Assembly: GCA_900768755.1 (NCBI GenBank) | Contig: CAAGDV010000025.1 | Span: 1 to 64,000 of the forward strand | Direction of reading: 5' to 3' | Source of the DNA: Lachnospiraceae bacterium | GTDB taxonomy: Bacteria; Bacillota; Clostridia; Lachnospirales; Lachnospiraceae | DNA length: 64,000 bases | Shown here: positions 44,431-52,695 of the stretch, one piece after another | Layout of the letters: each line of letters opens with the position of its first letter | Numbering within the stretch: position 1 is the first letter of the stretch | Notes under the pieces: generated by a model | The model's database searches: none | What the model was told of the DNA's origin: nothing | Seen by the model: only the letters and a program-made list of their open reading frames with translations | Position numbers and translations under genes: made by a program

Positions 44431-44636
44431 TGCGCGTGACAGAGATTTTCAAGTGCGGCGTATTCATTCCCGCCATAGGTTGTCGGTACAGAGAGTGTGT
44501 GTGAAGATTGTTGGTATATATTCTTATGCATAAGGATGATATGTAGCTAAGACACTCCGAAATAGCTTGTTAAAAAAGTTCTAGAACAGTTGAGTTTGAA
44601 TTATTGGATATGATACAACGAAAATAAGGAGGGCCA

Positions 44637-45080
44637 ATGAAAATGATGAAAGATAAGAAAAAAATACTTACCATAGGGGTTATTATCATAGCTATCGCAG
44701 CGGTTGTTGCGCTTGTGCTGTACCTTAGACCTGTCCATGTGATTAAACATGTTGAACTGGTTAGTGAGGATAATGAAACAATTTCCATGGATTTGGATGT
44801 TACGTGGCACAAGAGTATCCTTAACAGGAAAACCTTGGATGGCGAGATATTATATAATCAGACAAAATATCGAGATGGATTTAAGACCGATGACCAAGTT
44901 GATTTTTTTGAAAAATTGAATGGTACTGAGAAAATGTACATCTTCTCGGCGGAAGGGAATACCATAGGTGCTATTCTTGACAATTCAATTATGATAATCA
45001 GTGCAAATAATGATTTTTCTCAATTATCAGTCATAATCAATTACAAGGGCGAGAGTAAGTTTTATACTACCAAAAAGTAA
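44637..45080 (+). CDS. Hypothetical single-pass membrane protein, 147 aa
   Basis: A basic N-terminus (KMMKDKKK), one helix (about 11-30), then an extracytoplasmic domain of about 115 residues with no recognised motif. AAGGAGGGCC precedes the ATG. A terminator-like hairpin follows at 45151. It could be an immunity or sensor protein linked to the ABC exporter upstream, but a 200-bp gap separates them. Confidence 0.65.
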   Translation: MKMMKDKKKILTIGVIIIAIAAVVALVLYLRPVHVIKHVELVSEDNETISMDLDVTWHKSILNRKTLDGEILYNQTKYRDGFKTDDQVDFFEKLNGTEKMYIFSAEGNTIGAILDNSIMIISANNDFSQLSVIINYKGESKFYTTKK

Positions 45081-45150
45081 TGATGATTTGACCTCGTGAC
45101 CTCGGATTTATCAAACATAATCATGCATTGGTGCGTAGGACAGTTTTTCA

Positions 45151-45188
45151 GGCTGCTGTGTATAATAACATTTCACAGCGGCCTTTTT
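45151..45188 (+). terminator. Rho-independent terminator after the 147-aa membrane protein
   Basis: GGC-t-GCTGTG pairs with CACAGC-g-GCC (stem 45151-45160 with 45174-45183) and is followed by five T. Confidence 0.7.
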
Positions 45189-45289
45189 CGCCCATTTTGC
45201 ACATCCAACATAGTATGTCATTCAGGACTCGTTAATGTAGGACAAAATTGTGTGAATGAGATACAAGAAAAAATTCTGAATGATATAAC

Positions 45290-45319
45290 TTTACAAATGA
45301 TGAAAGGGGGGGGTATAAT
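45290..45319 (+). promoter_or_regulatory. Promoter with an eight-G tract in its spacer (possible phase-variable switch)
   Basis: TTTACA at 45290-45295 and TATAAT at 45314-45319 are 18 bp apart, and positions 45306-45313 of the spacer are eight consecutive G. Loss or gain of a G during replication would change the spacer to 17 or 19 bp and so promoter strength. It drives the lipoprotein gene at 45431, possibly with a short leader peptide. Confidence 0.55.
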
Positions 45320-45339
45320 GTTTTGGCAGGAAGATATTG

Positions 45340-45429
45340 ATGATTTGTGTATTCATTTTTGTTATTAGCATATTGGCAACTATTCAGTCACATGACAAAT
45401 CAAATTTGAAAGCGAAGTGGGGGAATTAA
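45340..45429 (+). CDS. Possible 29-aa hydrophobic leader peptide
   Basis: ATG at 45340 with AGGAAG 7 nt upstream opens MICVFIFVISILATIQSHDK and a short basic tail, stopping 1 bp before the lipoprotein start at 45431. It lies just downstream of the G-tract promoter. It is a single-helix peptide of unknown role, and chance opening cannot be excluded. Confidence 0.3.
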   Translation: MICVFIFVISILATIQSHDKSNLKAKWGN

Positions 45430-45430
45430 T

Positions 45431-46183
45431 ATGAGAAAAGTAATATTGTTTATGCTAATTATGGCAATGGGAACTACGCTCTGTGCATGTTCCGGCAAAG
45501 TGACCGGCTCTTCGGATTCGGAAAAAGACAGAAGTACAGAACAGAATGCAGCTTCAGATGAAAGCACGCCGGAATGGACATTGCCGGAAGACTATCGTGA
45601 ATGGATGGATGAGATTCCGTCCGATGCAGAGTTAGGAGATAAGTCGTACAGTCTTGTCACTAGTGAGACCGAAAGAATATTATATCGTGATTATGACAGT
45701 CTGTACGAGGCCTCGGAGCTGATAGTTATCGGTGAGTTTATAGATGATGCAAGTCAGGAAATCAAGACCAGATATGATGATTCGCAGAAATGTGATGTCA
45801 TATATGACGGAACGGCTACCAATACCTTTAGAGTTGATAAGGTTATAAAAGGCAATGTTGAATTGGGAAGCGAGATAAGAATATCACAACGATATGTAGT
45901 TGATGAAGAGAATAAGAAAATAATATCATTCAGCAGCATGACACCCATGGAAAAAGGGACAAAATGGATTTACTGCCTCATGCCCTACAGCGAGCCAAGT
46001 AAATCATATTGGACGGCGGGGGATTACACCGGCAGATATCCCTATAGAGACATTAACTATGATGATTACATTGACGGAAAATATTCTGCAAGAGACTTGG
46101 GCGTATTGCAGCGCGGATTGTTCTACGGAACTTACGATATATATAAAACATTGGTAGAGAAAAATAATATAGTTTTTGAATAA
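45431..46183 (+). CDS. Lipoprotein of unknown function, 250 aa
   Basis: The signal peptide ends at a lipobox with Cys20 (TLCAC), so the product should be tethered to the outer face of the membrane. A Ser/Glu/Asp-rich linker (about 25-50) precedes a globular domain containing ASELIVIGEF, TNTFRVDKVIKGNVELG and GTKWIYCLMPY, a pattern seen in small uncharacterised Firmicutes lipoproteins. GAAGTGGGGG lies upstream of the ATG. Expression may be switched by the G-tract promoter. Confidence 0.75.
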   Translation: MRKVILFMLIMAMGTTLCACSGKVTGSSDSEKDRSTEQNAASDESTPEWTLPEDYREWMDEIPSDAELGDKSYSLVTSETERILYRDYDSLYEASELIVIGEFIDDASQEIKTRYDDSQKCDVIYDGTATNTFRVDKVIKGNVELGSEIRISQRYVVDEENKKIISFSSMTPMEKGTKWIYCLMPYSEPSKSYWTAGDYTGRYPYRDINYDDYIDGKYSARDLGVLQRGLFYGTYDIYKTLVEKNNIVFE

Positions 46184-46216
46184 TGACAGCCTGAACGAAT
46201 AGTAGTTATACACAAT

Positions 46217-46248
46217 AAGGAACCTGCGTGATTTCACGCAGGTTCCTT
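46217..46248. terminator. Bidirectional terminator between lipoprotein and tex genes
   Basis: AAGGAACCTGCGTG and CACGCAGGTTCCTT form a perfect 14-bp stem with an ATTT loop between convergent genes. Confidence 0.85.
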
Positions 46249-46271
46249 GTATAAATGCCATAATACAATCC

Positions 46272-48410
46272 CTATACGAGCATTGTGAGCTGAATTTTCT
46301 TTTTGGCGATATCAACGTTAAGAACCTTAACAGTTACGATATCACCCACGCTTACGACTTCCATGGGATGCTTGATATATTTGTGCGACATCTGCGAGAT
46401 GTGCACAAGACCGTCCTGATGAACGCCGATATCTACGAAAGCGCCAAAATCAATGACATTCCGCACGGTTCCTTTAAGTTCCATTCCGGGAGTCAGATCT
46501 TTCATCTCCAAAACATCGCTTCGAAGGACCGGTTTGGGCATCTCCTCACGAGGGTCGCGTCCGGGCTTCTCAAGCTCCTTGACAATGTCTTTGAGGGTGA
46601 GCTCACCGATTGAGAGTTCTTTTGAGAGCTTCGAATAATCCTTCACGATAAGGGACAGACCGTTAAGTCTTCCTGCGGTGATGTCCTCAGCGGTAAAACC
46701 TGTTTTGGACAGAAGTGCTTCTGCCGCCGCGTAGCTCTCGGGATGGACGCTGGTGGAATCCAAAGGGTTGTCGCCGCCGTTAATCCTCATAAAACCGGCG
46801 CATTGTTCATACGCCTTGGGACCAAGCTTTGGAACAGAAAGAAGCTCTTCTCTGGTGTGAAAACGGCCGTTAGCTTCCCTGTAGGCAACAATGTTTTTGG
46901 CAAGCTGCTTGGTAATACCGGAGATGTGTTCCAGAAGCGGCGCAGAAGCGGTGTTAAGGTCCACTCCGACACGGTTAACAGAATCCTCAACCACGCCGTT
47001 TAAGGCGTCGGAGAGTTTTTTCTGGTTCATGTCATGCTGGTACTGTCCGACGCCGATTGCCTTCGGGTCGATTTTGACAAGCTCGGCGAGGGGGTCCAAA
47101 AGTCTTCTTGCAATTGAGGCGGCACTTCTCTGGCCAACATCAAAATTCGGAAATTCCTCGGTTGCGAGGGCGCTTGCGGAGTACACCGAAGCTCCGGCTT
47201 CATTGACGATAACATACTGAACGTCCTCGGGAATCTCTTTTATCAGCTCGGCAATTATTGCCTCGGATTCCCTGGAGGCGGTTCCGTTGCCGCAGGAAAT
47301 CAGTGAAATATTGTATTTTTTGATGAGTTTCTTGAGTATTGCTTTGGATTCCTCAACTTTGTTCTGCGGAGCGGTCGGGTATATCACAACTGTGTCGAGA
47401 ACTTTGCCTGTGGCGTCAACCACCGCAAGCTTGCATCCGGTCCTGAAGGCAGGGTCCCATCCGAGAACCACATGGCCCGCAATCGGAGGCTGCATGAGGA
47501 GCTGCTCAAGATTTTTGCCAAAAACAGCGATGGCGCCGTCCTCGGCTTCCTCGGTAAGGGAATTGCGGAGTTCGCGCTCAATCGACGGCGCGATAAGGCG
47601 CTGGTAGCTGTCTGCAATTGCCTGCGAAAGGTATGTAGAAGAGTCTGAAGCTCTTAAAATAATCTGTTTCTCAAGGTAAGCGATAATCCTGTCCACGGGA
47701 GCCTCAATCCTGACTGTGAGAATCTTTTCTTTCTCGCCGCGGTTAAGTGCCAAAGTGCGGTATCCGGTCATTTTGTTCAGAGGACTCTGGAAGTTGTAGT
47801 ACATCTCATATACCGACTGAACCTCTTCGTCTTTGGCGCGGGAGGTAATGAGCCCCTCCTTGAAGGTAATCTCGCGGATTCGCTGGCGGTATGATGCCTC
47901 ATCGGAAATCTCCTCGGCAATTATGTCGAGGGCGCCGGCAATCGCTTCATCTGCATTATTTACTTCTTTCTCTGCGTTAATGTACGCCTCTGCTTCTGCT
48001 ACGATAACCGTTCCGGGATTCTGAAGCCTGATTATTGCAGCGAGGCCTTCAAGTCCTTTTTCCCTGGCGATGGTGGCGCGGGTGCGCTTTTTCTGTTTGT
48101 ACGGGCGGTACAAATCCTCAACCTCAACCATTGTGCGGGCATCCGTGATGGCTTTCAAAAGCTCGTCCGTGAGCTTGCCCTGTTCTTTTATTGACTCGAT
48201 GACCGTATCTTTTCTGTCAGAGAGATTGCGAAGGTAAGCGAGCCTCTCGTCGAGTTTACGGAGCTGCTCATCGTTGAGCGCACCGGTAGCCTCCTTGCGG
48301 TAACGTGAGATAAAAGGAATTGTACATCCCTCATCTATTAGGTTAACGGCGGCCTCAACCTGCCATTTCTTTACCTGTAATTCTTCCGTAATCTGTGAAA
48401 TAATGTCCAA
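46272..48410 (-). CDS. tex: Tex family RNA-binding transcription accessory protein
   Basis: Cytosolic nucleic-acid-binding protein, about 712 residues, with the Tex layout: N-terminal helical region (DIISQITEELQVKKWQVEAA, GCTIPFISRYRKEATG), YqgF-like fold (GWDPAFRTGCKLAVVDATG), helix-hairpin-helix (LNTASAPLLEHISGI) and a C-terminal S1 domain (GTVRNVIDFGAFVDIGVHQD). I prefer the TTG at 48410 as start since AGGAAGG lies 8 nt upstream and the family begins near DIISQI; another TTG at 48449 is possible but would overlap the mecA end. It is downstream of mecA on the same strand. Confidence 0.9.
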   Translation of the reverse strand: MDIISQITEELQVKKWQVEAAVNLIDEGCTIPFISRYRKEATGALNDEQLRKLDERLAYLRNLSDRKDTVIESIKEQGKLTDELLKAITDARTMVEVEDLYRPYKQKKRTRATIAREKGLEGLAAIIRLQNPGTVIVAEAEAYINAEKEVNNADEAIAGALDIIAEEISDEASYRQRIREITFKEGLITSRAKDEEVQSVYEMYYNFQSPLNKMTGYRTLALNRGEKEKILTVRIEAPVDRIIAYLEKQIILRASDSSTYLSQAIADSYQRLIAPSIERELRNSLTEEAEDGAIAVFGKNLEQLLMQPPIAGHVVLGWDPAFRTGCKLAVVDATGKVLDTVVIYPTAPQNKVEESKAILKKLIKKYNISLISCGNGTASRESEAIIAELIKEIPEDVQYVIVNEAGASVYSASALATEEFPNFDVGQRSAASIARRLLDPLAELVKIDPKAIGVGQYQHDMNQKKLSDALNGVVEDSVNRVGVDLNTASAPLLEHISGITKQLAKNIVAYREANGRFHTREELLSVPKLGPKAYEQCAGFMRINGGDNPLDSTSVHPESYAAAEALLSKTGFTAEDITAGRLNGLSLIVKDYSKLSKELSIGELTLKDIVKELEKPGRDPREEMPKPVLRSDVLEMKDLTPGMELKGTVRNVIDFGAFVDIGVHQDGLVHISQMSHKYIKHPMEVVSVGDIVTVKVLNVDIAKKKIQLTMLV

Positions 48411-48435
48411 AATTGTGTCCTTCCTGAATAAAAAA

Positions 48436-49116
48436 TTAATATTGTGCAAGAATTGTTAGTGCACTATCCTTTATGATTGTGTCGCAATGCTCGTTGAGGT
48501 ATGCAAAAGTCGAGGAATTAGACTTCTCCTTCTGACCGTATTCGGACAAAAGATTACATAACCGCACGAATTCGGTGTCATCCTCGTTATCGGTGACGAC
48601 ATTCAAAAGATAGAGCCCGTCTTTTTTACGCTTGTAGAGAACGCTCTTAAAGCGGGCAGGAGCCGTGCACGCTGATGCTGCCGAAGATGCCTCCTCCCAT
48701 TTGCGGAAGGAGAAAACCACGCCAATCGGATGCGCGGAATCCAAAGCGCCCTCATCCTTACGGTTCTTAATGTTCTCAAGCGTCTCGGACATGGGAATAA
48801 AACCGTCGTCGGGCTCATCCTCGCCGTCAGGCGGTTCGAAGCCTGAAAACTTCGAATCGATGTCTTCCGGGTTCTCGACTTTGGTAATAATCAGAATTAT
48901 GCAGTCCGCCGATACCGGAATAGCCTCTATCATAAGCGGATAGTTGTCCGCCTCAAAACCAAACGACGCTTTTGCCTGCTCTATCATGTCGCGAAAAAGG
49001 AGTTTCGCTTTTTCAGAGCCGCATGCGAGTTCACTTAATTTTATTTCATGCGATATCAGATCCTCGCGGTTAAGCGTACAGCGAATCTGGGTGTCGCTTA
49101 TCTTTTCTATTTTCAT
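48436..49116 (-). CDS. mecA: MecA-family adaptor protein (ClpC adaptor)
   Basis: A 226-residue adaptor that in Bacillus delivers substrates to the ClpCP protease. The N-terminal domain reads MKIEKISDTQIRCTLNREDL, then LLFRDMIEQAKASFGFEAD and IEAIPVSADCIILIITKV. An acidic linker (GFEPPDGEDEPDDGF) leads to a second domain with VVFSFRKWEE and a C-terminal AYLNEHCDTIIKDSAL. This is the competence-regulating MecA, not the penicillin-binding protein of the same name. The start has only a weak site (AAGG). Confidence 0.85.
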   Translation of the reverse strand: MKIEKISDTQIRCTLNREDLISHEIKLSELACGSEKAKLLFRDMIEQAKASFGFEADNYPLMIEAIPVSADCIILIITKVENPEDIDSKFSGFEPPDGEDEPDDGFIPMSETLENIKNRKDEGALDSAHPIGVVFSFRKWEEASSAASACTAPARFKSVLYKRKKDGLYLLNVVTDNEDDTEFVRLCNLLSEYGQKEKSNSSTFAYLNEHCDTIIKDSALTILAQY

Positions 49117-49275
49117 CCTTATTCACATCCGTTCTCATACATTTTTTCATTAGTATTATTAGTATAACGCAAGTCTTTTAGTAATGCAAATATTGTCTTT
49201 TGATATTGAAAAAATACTTGGAAAATAATAAAATGATTAACTTTCTAAAATAATAATAAACAATCGGCAAAAGAC

Positions 49276-49304
49276 TTGAAATTCATAATTTTTTACTTTA
49301 TCAT
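49276..49304 (+). promoter_or_regulatory. Putative promoter of the kinase cluster
   Basis: TTGAAA at 49276-49281 and TATCAT at 49299-49304 with a 17-bp spacer. Transcription would begin near 49311, which limits the kinase start codon to downstream of that point. Confidence 0.5.
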
Positions 49305-49352
49305 ACATAGCACGGGGTATGTTTCCGGTTCGGACAACCGGGAGATGATAGC

Positions 49353-50675
49353 ATAAGGCAGGGCGAGATTATTTTTGGCAGATATCGGATTGACAGACTG
49401 CTTGGAGCCGGAGCCTTCGGGAAAGTCTATCTCGTTGAACATATTTATCTGAAGACATATCGTGCACTTAAGTGCATCAACAGATGTCAGGATTCCCTTG
49501 ATATGGCCCATAGGGAAGCGGACATTCTTAAGAATCTCAGACACCCTCTTATTCCGATAATCTACGATATAGAAGAGAATGATGAGAGCGTATGCATTAT
49601 CGAGGAATATGTTGAGGGAATGTCGTTGGACTCACTAATAACAGACAATCATAAGTTTTCGATTAAGGAGATAATCCGGATATCGAGACAACTGTGTTCG
49701 GTGGTGAAATACCTGCACGATAACGGTATTTATCATCAGGACATAAAAGCCGAGAACATAATATGCAATGCCGGAAACATAAGGCTTATCGATTACGGGA
49801 ACGCAGTTCATTCCACTAAGATACAGAAGATTCGGATGGGAAGTAAGTGGTATGCGGCACCGGAGGTATATGACGGAAAGCCCGGTGATGAACGGCAGGA
49901 TATTTATTCAATCGGGGTTGTGATGCTTATGATGGCGGCAGGAAAGCCGGATATGGACGCCATTAAAGGCTGCCCACAAGCTTTTGGTTCGGTGGTGGCA
50001 AAGTGTCTGGCTCACCAGAGCATTCGCAGATACCGGAGTGTATCGGAACTTGACAATGCTCTTTATAAGATTAACACAAAGAAGTCTGTAACAGGTAACA
50101 CATCCCGGAGAATACTGTTTATGGGGGCGCATTCCCATTGCGGTACCACTCACTGTGCAAGAATGGCAGCGGCATTTTTTTCTGCGTCGGGCAGAAAGGT
50201 TCTGCTTCGTGAGATTAACCGTTCCAAAGAGCTGATTCACATTATTTTTGAATCGGGCAGGGTGTATCTCGACCGCGGCATTTTCAGTGCTTTTGGCATG
50301 AACTGCCTTCCGTACTCGGGAGGCTGCGTGGCGTGGGATTTTGAGCAGGATTACGACATCATCATATATGACTGCGGAGATTTAATAAGCAATGCAGTGA
50401 GAGAGGATGTGCATGCCGATGAAGTCTGTATAGTGACGGGGGCAAGGGGATATGAGCTGCAGGAACTTAAGGACATATACAGCGAGGTCCGCAAAACGGG
50501 AGTGTGCGACGGCGCAAAGCTGCATACACTTCTTAACTTCTGTGATGCGGGATTGTATATGAAGGCCGTGAGAACCGGGCAGACACAAAACCCCATAAGA
50601 GTTCCGTATATGCCGGATATACGGGGAAAAATACTTAAGAAACAGGGAAGGATATTTTGCGCGGAAAAAAGATAA
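49353..50675 (+). CDS. Ser/Thr protein kinase fused to a MinD/TadZ-like P-loop domain
   Basis: About 440 residues. The glycine loop LLGAGAFGKVYLVEH (16-30) and ATP-binding Lys40 (RALKCIN) lie upstream of the first in-frame ATG (49503), so a start there would remove both. The frame is open from 49311 but has no ATG, GTG or TTG in this part; ATA at 49353 (GGGAG 8 nt before) or ATT at 49368 are the best candidates. The catalytic loop is YHQDIKAEN (Asp130; HQD instead of HRD), with DYG (147-149) for DFG and AAPEVY. After residue 250 comes a domain with GAHSHCGTTHCARMAAAFF, a Walker-A-like loop of the MinD/TadZ style lacking the usual Gly-Lys-Thr, then YDIIIYDCGD. Partner genes follow at once. Confidence 0.75.
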   Translation: MRQGEIIFGRYRIDRLLGAGAFGKVYLVEHIYLKTYRALKCINRCQDSLDMAHREADILKNLRHPLIPIIYDIEENDESVCIIEEYVEGMSLDSLITDNHKFSIKEIIRISRQLCSVVKYLHDNGIYHQDIKAENIICNAGNIRLIDYGNAVHSTKIQKIRMGSKWYAAPEVYDGKPGDERQDIYSIGVVMLMMAAGKPDMDAIKGCPQAFGSVVAKCLAHQSIRRYRSVSELDNALYKINTKKSVTGNTSRRILFMGAHSHCGTTHCARMAAAFFSASGRKVLLREINRSKELIHIIFESGRVYLDRGIFSAFGMNCLPYSGGCVAWDFEQDYDIIIYDCGDLISNAVREDVHADEVCIVTGARGYELQELKDIYSEVRKTGVCDGAKLHTLLNFCDAGLYMKAVRTGQTQNPIRVPYMPDIRGKILKKQGRIFCAEKR

Positions 50676-51238
50676 ATGAACAGGACAGGAATGTTGGTGT
50701 CGTAGGTATAGTCGGAACCGGAAACGGTGTCGGCGTCACACACACGGCGTATATGCTCGCAGCTTTTTTTGCGGGAGTTATGGGATGCCGGGTGGCAGTG
50801 TACGAATATATATCGCTCAGTTTCCCTTGGCAGGCGGAGATTATACACAAAAAATTTAATCACAGGGATATTAATATATATTCTCGAACTGATGGCGATG
50901 AACTCTACGATGTCATCAATCAGGGATATGACTGCGTCATTGTTGATTTTGGAAGTGAGTACGACAAAAACCGTTCGGAGTTTCTTATGTGCACACATAA
51001 AATAGTTGTCGGAAGTCTTGTCTGGTGGAATATTAGCGACTATGTGGGATTTATCGCCAGAACCGAGGGAGAGAAATCGCGAAAGCACTGGATTTTTCTC
51101 GCGACTTCGCCGGTTGATGAGGGAATACGGTATCTCAAAAAATTAGGAATAAGTGTACAGTCGGTTCCCTATGAGCCGGACCCTCTGCGTCTTGACGAGA
51201 AAGGTCTTAATTGGGCCGGACAGCTTCCGCTTAGATGA
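50657..51238 (+). CDS. MinD/TadZ-like P-loop NTPase homologue, possibly degenerate
   Basis: A 193-residue cytosolic protein related to the C-terminal domain of the preceding kinase: GIVGTGNGVGVTHTAYMLAA (17-36) matches the Walker A region of ParA/MinD-type ATPases but with GVGVTH instead of GxGKT, and YDCVIVDFGSEYDKN corresponds to the Walker B part. Lack of the signature Lys makes normal ATP hydrolysis doubtful. The TTG start at 50657 follows GGGAAGG and overlaps the kinase gene by 19 bp, so the two are translationally coupled. Confidence 0.7.
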   Translation: MRGKKINEQDRNVGVVGIVGTGNGVGVTHTAYMLAAFFAGVMGCRVAVYEYISLSFPWQAEIIHKKFNHRDINIYSRTDGDELYDVINQGYDCVIVDFGSEYDKNRSEFLMCTHKIVVGSLVWWNISDYVGFIARTEGEKSRKHWIFLATSPVDEGIRYLKKLGISVQSVPYEPDPLRLDEKGLNWAGQLPLR

Positions 51239-51319
51239 AATTCGGTGGACGGGTGTAATTATATATCACATTTTACAGACAACCACCTCCTAATGAGCGT
51301 CCGCCGGGACGGAACAAAT

Positions 51320-51541
51320 ATGAAAAAGTATATACGAATCGCAGGTAATCCGCTCTATAATGAATTGTGCAGTCTGAACAGTATGGGCATTTCATTGATT
51401 GTTGATGACAGGAAGGTGACTCCGCATGAGGGAGCACTCTCTATGCTCGTTGCGGAGCCGGACTGCACATATATGCGCGATTACCACTATGAAGGCGGTG
51501 AAATCAAAGAAATAAGATTTGACCGCATTACAATTAAATGA
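51320..51541 (+). CDS. Small hypothetical protein of the kinase cluster, 73 aa
   Basis: ATG at 51320 follows GGGACGGA. The product (MKKYIRIAGNPLYNELCSLN and so on) is soluble, with CTYMRDYHYEGGEIKEIRFD near the end; no family is recognised. An earlier in-frame ATG exists at 51245 but has no ribosome site. Its position 80 bp after the second NTPase gene suggests membership of the same operon. Confidence 0.5.
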   Translation: MKKYIRIAGNPLYNELCSLNSMGISLIVDDRKVTPHEGALSMLVAEPDCTYMRDYHYEGGEIKEIRFDRITIK

Positions 51542-51611
51542 CACGAGACCCCTAATGCGTGTCACCATAACAGAAATCGTCCTCACGGAAAATAGAATTC
51601 CGGGGGACGAT

Positions 51612-52327
51612 TTACTTAACTATACAGGTATAGTGTTCCGGGGATTTAAAAGAGTCTTTATAGGCTCTTCCGATTGGAATGTGAGTGTCATGGATATCAA
51701 TGTAACGCCCATGAATCATGCGAATGTAATTTGAGTTAACAATATACGATTTGTGGAACGCAAAAAGTAAGTGCACTTTTTCTTAAGGCGTGCATAAAGT
51801 GAGCCAAGTGATTCATTTACTTCAATCAGTTTACTGCTGTTCGTGTGAATAATGACCTTGCGGTTGATGGATTCCAAATACACAATATTATTCACAGAAA
51901 CAGATTGTGTATTTCTGTTACACACAATCCGGATCATGTTATTGTCTGAATCGAGTCTGCATATTAGTTTATTCATAACATTAGCAAAATCATCGTGCGA
52001 TACAGGCTTTGCAAGAAAATCAAACGGATGCAGTGAAAACAACCGGGCAAGATTATCGGTGTGAGAAGATACAAACACAATATATATATTCTCATCAACA
52101 TCTATTTCTCTTAATGACAGACCGATGGTGTAACCATCAATTTCAGGCATCTCAATATCAATAAAGACAATATCATACAGCTTGTCATTACGGCAGGTGT
52201 CGATAAAACATTTCCCGTCGGAATAAGCATCAATAACGGCGTTATTAAGATTCGGCAGCCGGCGAATGAATTCGAAAAGAGTCTGATATAAATAAGGCTC
52301 GTCACTAACAATTGCGATATTGTACAT
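51612..52327 (-). pseudogene. LytTR response regulator with a frameshift in the DNA-binding domain
   Basis: ATG at 52327 (AAGGAGGG upstream) opens a receiver domain with Asp57 (VFIDIEMPEIDG) and Lys in FLAKPVSHDD, followed by the start of a LytTR domain. In this frame translation stops at 51716 after LRSTNRILLTQITFA. In the shifted frame the canonical end continues: FHKSYIVNSNYIRMIHGRY, then IDIHDTHIPIGRAYKDSFKS, ending at TAA 51612-51614. One missing T near 51754-51760 (CGTTCC for CGTTTCC) accounts for it. Either a true pseudogene or an assembly error; a truncated receiver-only form could still be made. Confidence 0.75.
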
Positions 52328-52640
52328 AAATCCCTCCTTACATAAAAATATAATACTATAAATTATGGATTGTTGCAATATCAGGATCAAAAATTGTTTT
52401 GACACGTGTAGATGGTTGTTTGCACATGTTAAACTGTCGTTTGTACCATTTCGCACACAAGCGGACGATATTGTGATATAATAACTTAATAGATACATAA
52501 CGGCAGTAGACATATTTCATATGCATAAAGACTAACTATTAAAAGTCAAGTCTTAAAATGATATTTTTGAATAAAGTACAGAAATGTATTTTAGATATAT
52601 TTTGAACTCAGTTGGAGTTCTTTGTTCTTTGAAAACTGCA
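52328..52640. other. Intergenic stretch between the LytTR regulator and the IS110-family element
   Basis: AT-rich with no coding signal. It should contain the regulator's promoter on the minus strand. Near the right edge are GAACTC-AGTTG-GAGTTC (52602-52619, a short hairpin) and GTTCTTTGAAAACTGCATG, which resembles rRNA-leader antitermination sequence; the meaning here is unknown. Confidence 0.4.
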
Positions 52641-52695
52641 TGACAAAAAGAGCATCGTGATAGGTGCTCAAAAAGGAGTATGGAATTAGAATTGA

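Noticed and set aside
45306..45313. G8 tract as a coding phase-variation switch
   Set aside because: Adding or removing one or two G does not join any upstream start to a longer downstream frame; stops follow in all frames. The promoter-spacer explanation fits better.
45096..45368. A 90-codon open frame on the plus strand
   Set aside because: It spans a likely terminator (45151-45188) and the G-tract promoter, has no ribosome site, and its product has no protein-like texture.
48436..49116. mecA as methicillin resistance
   Set aside because: The protein is the small ClpC adaptor family; no transpeptidase motifs are present.
49503..50675. Kinase starting at the ATG 49503
   Set aside because: This would remove the glycine loop and the ATP-binding lysine, which are clearly encoded just upstream in the same frame.
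52616..52640. GTTCTTTGAAAACTGCATG as an rRNA leader or spacer remnant
   Set aside because: It resembles the antitermination sequence of Firmicute rRNA operons, but no rRNA sequence is nearby, so I did not call one.
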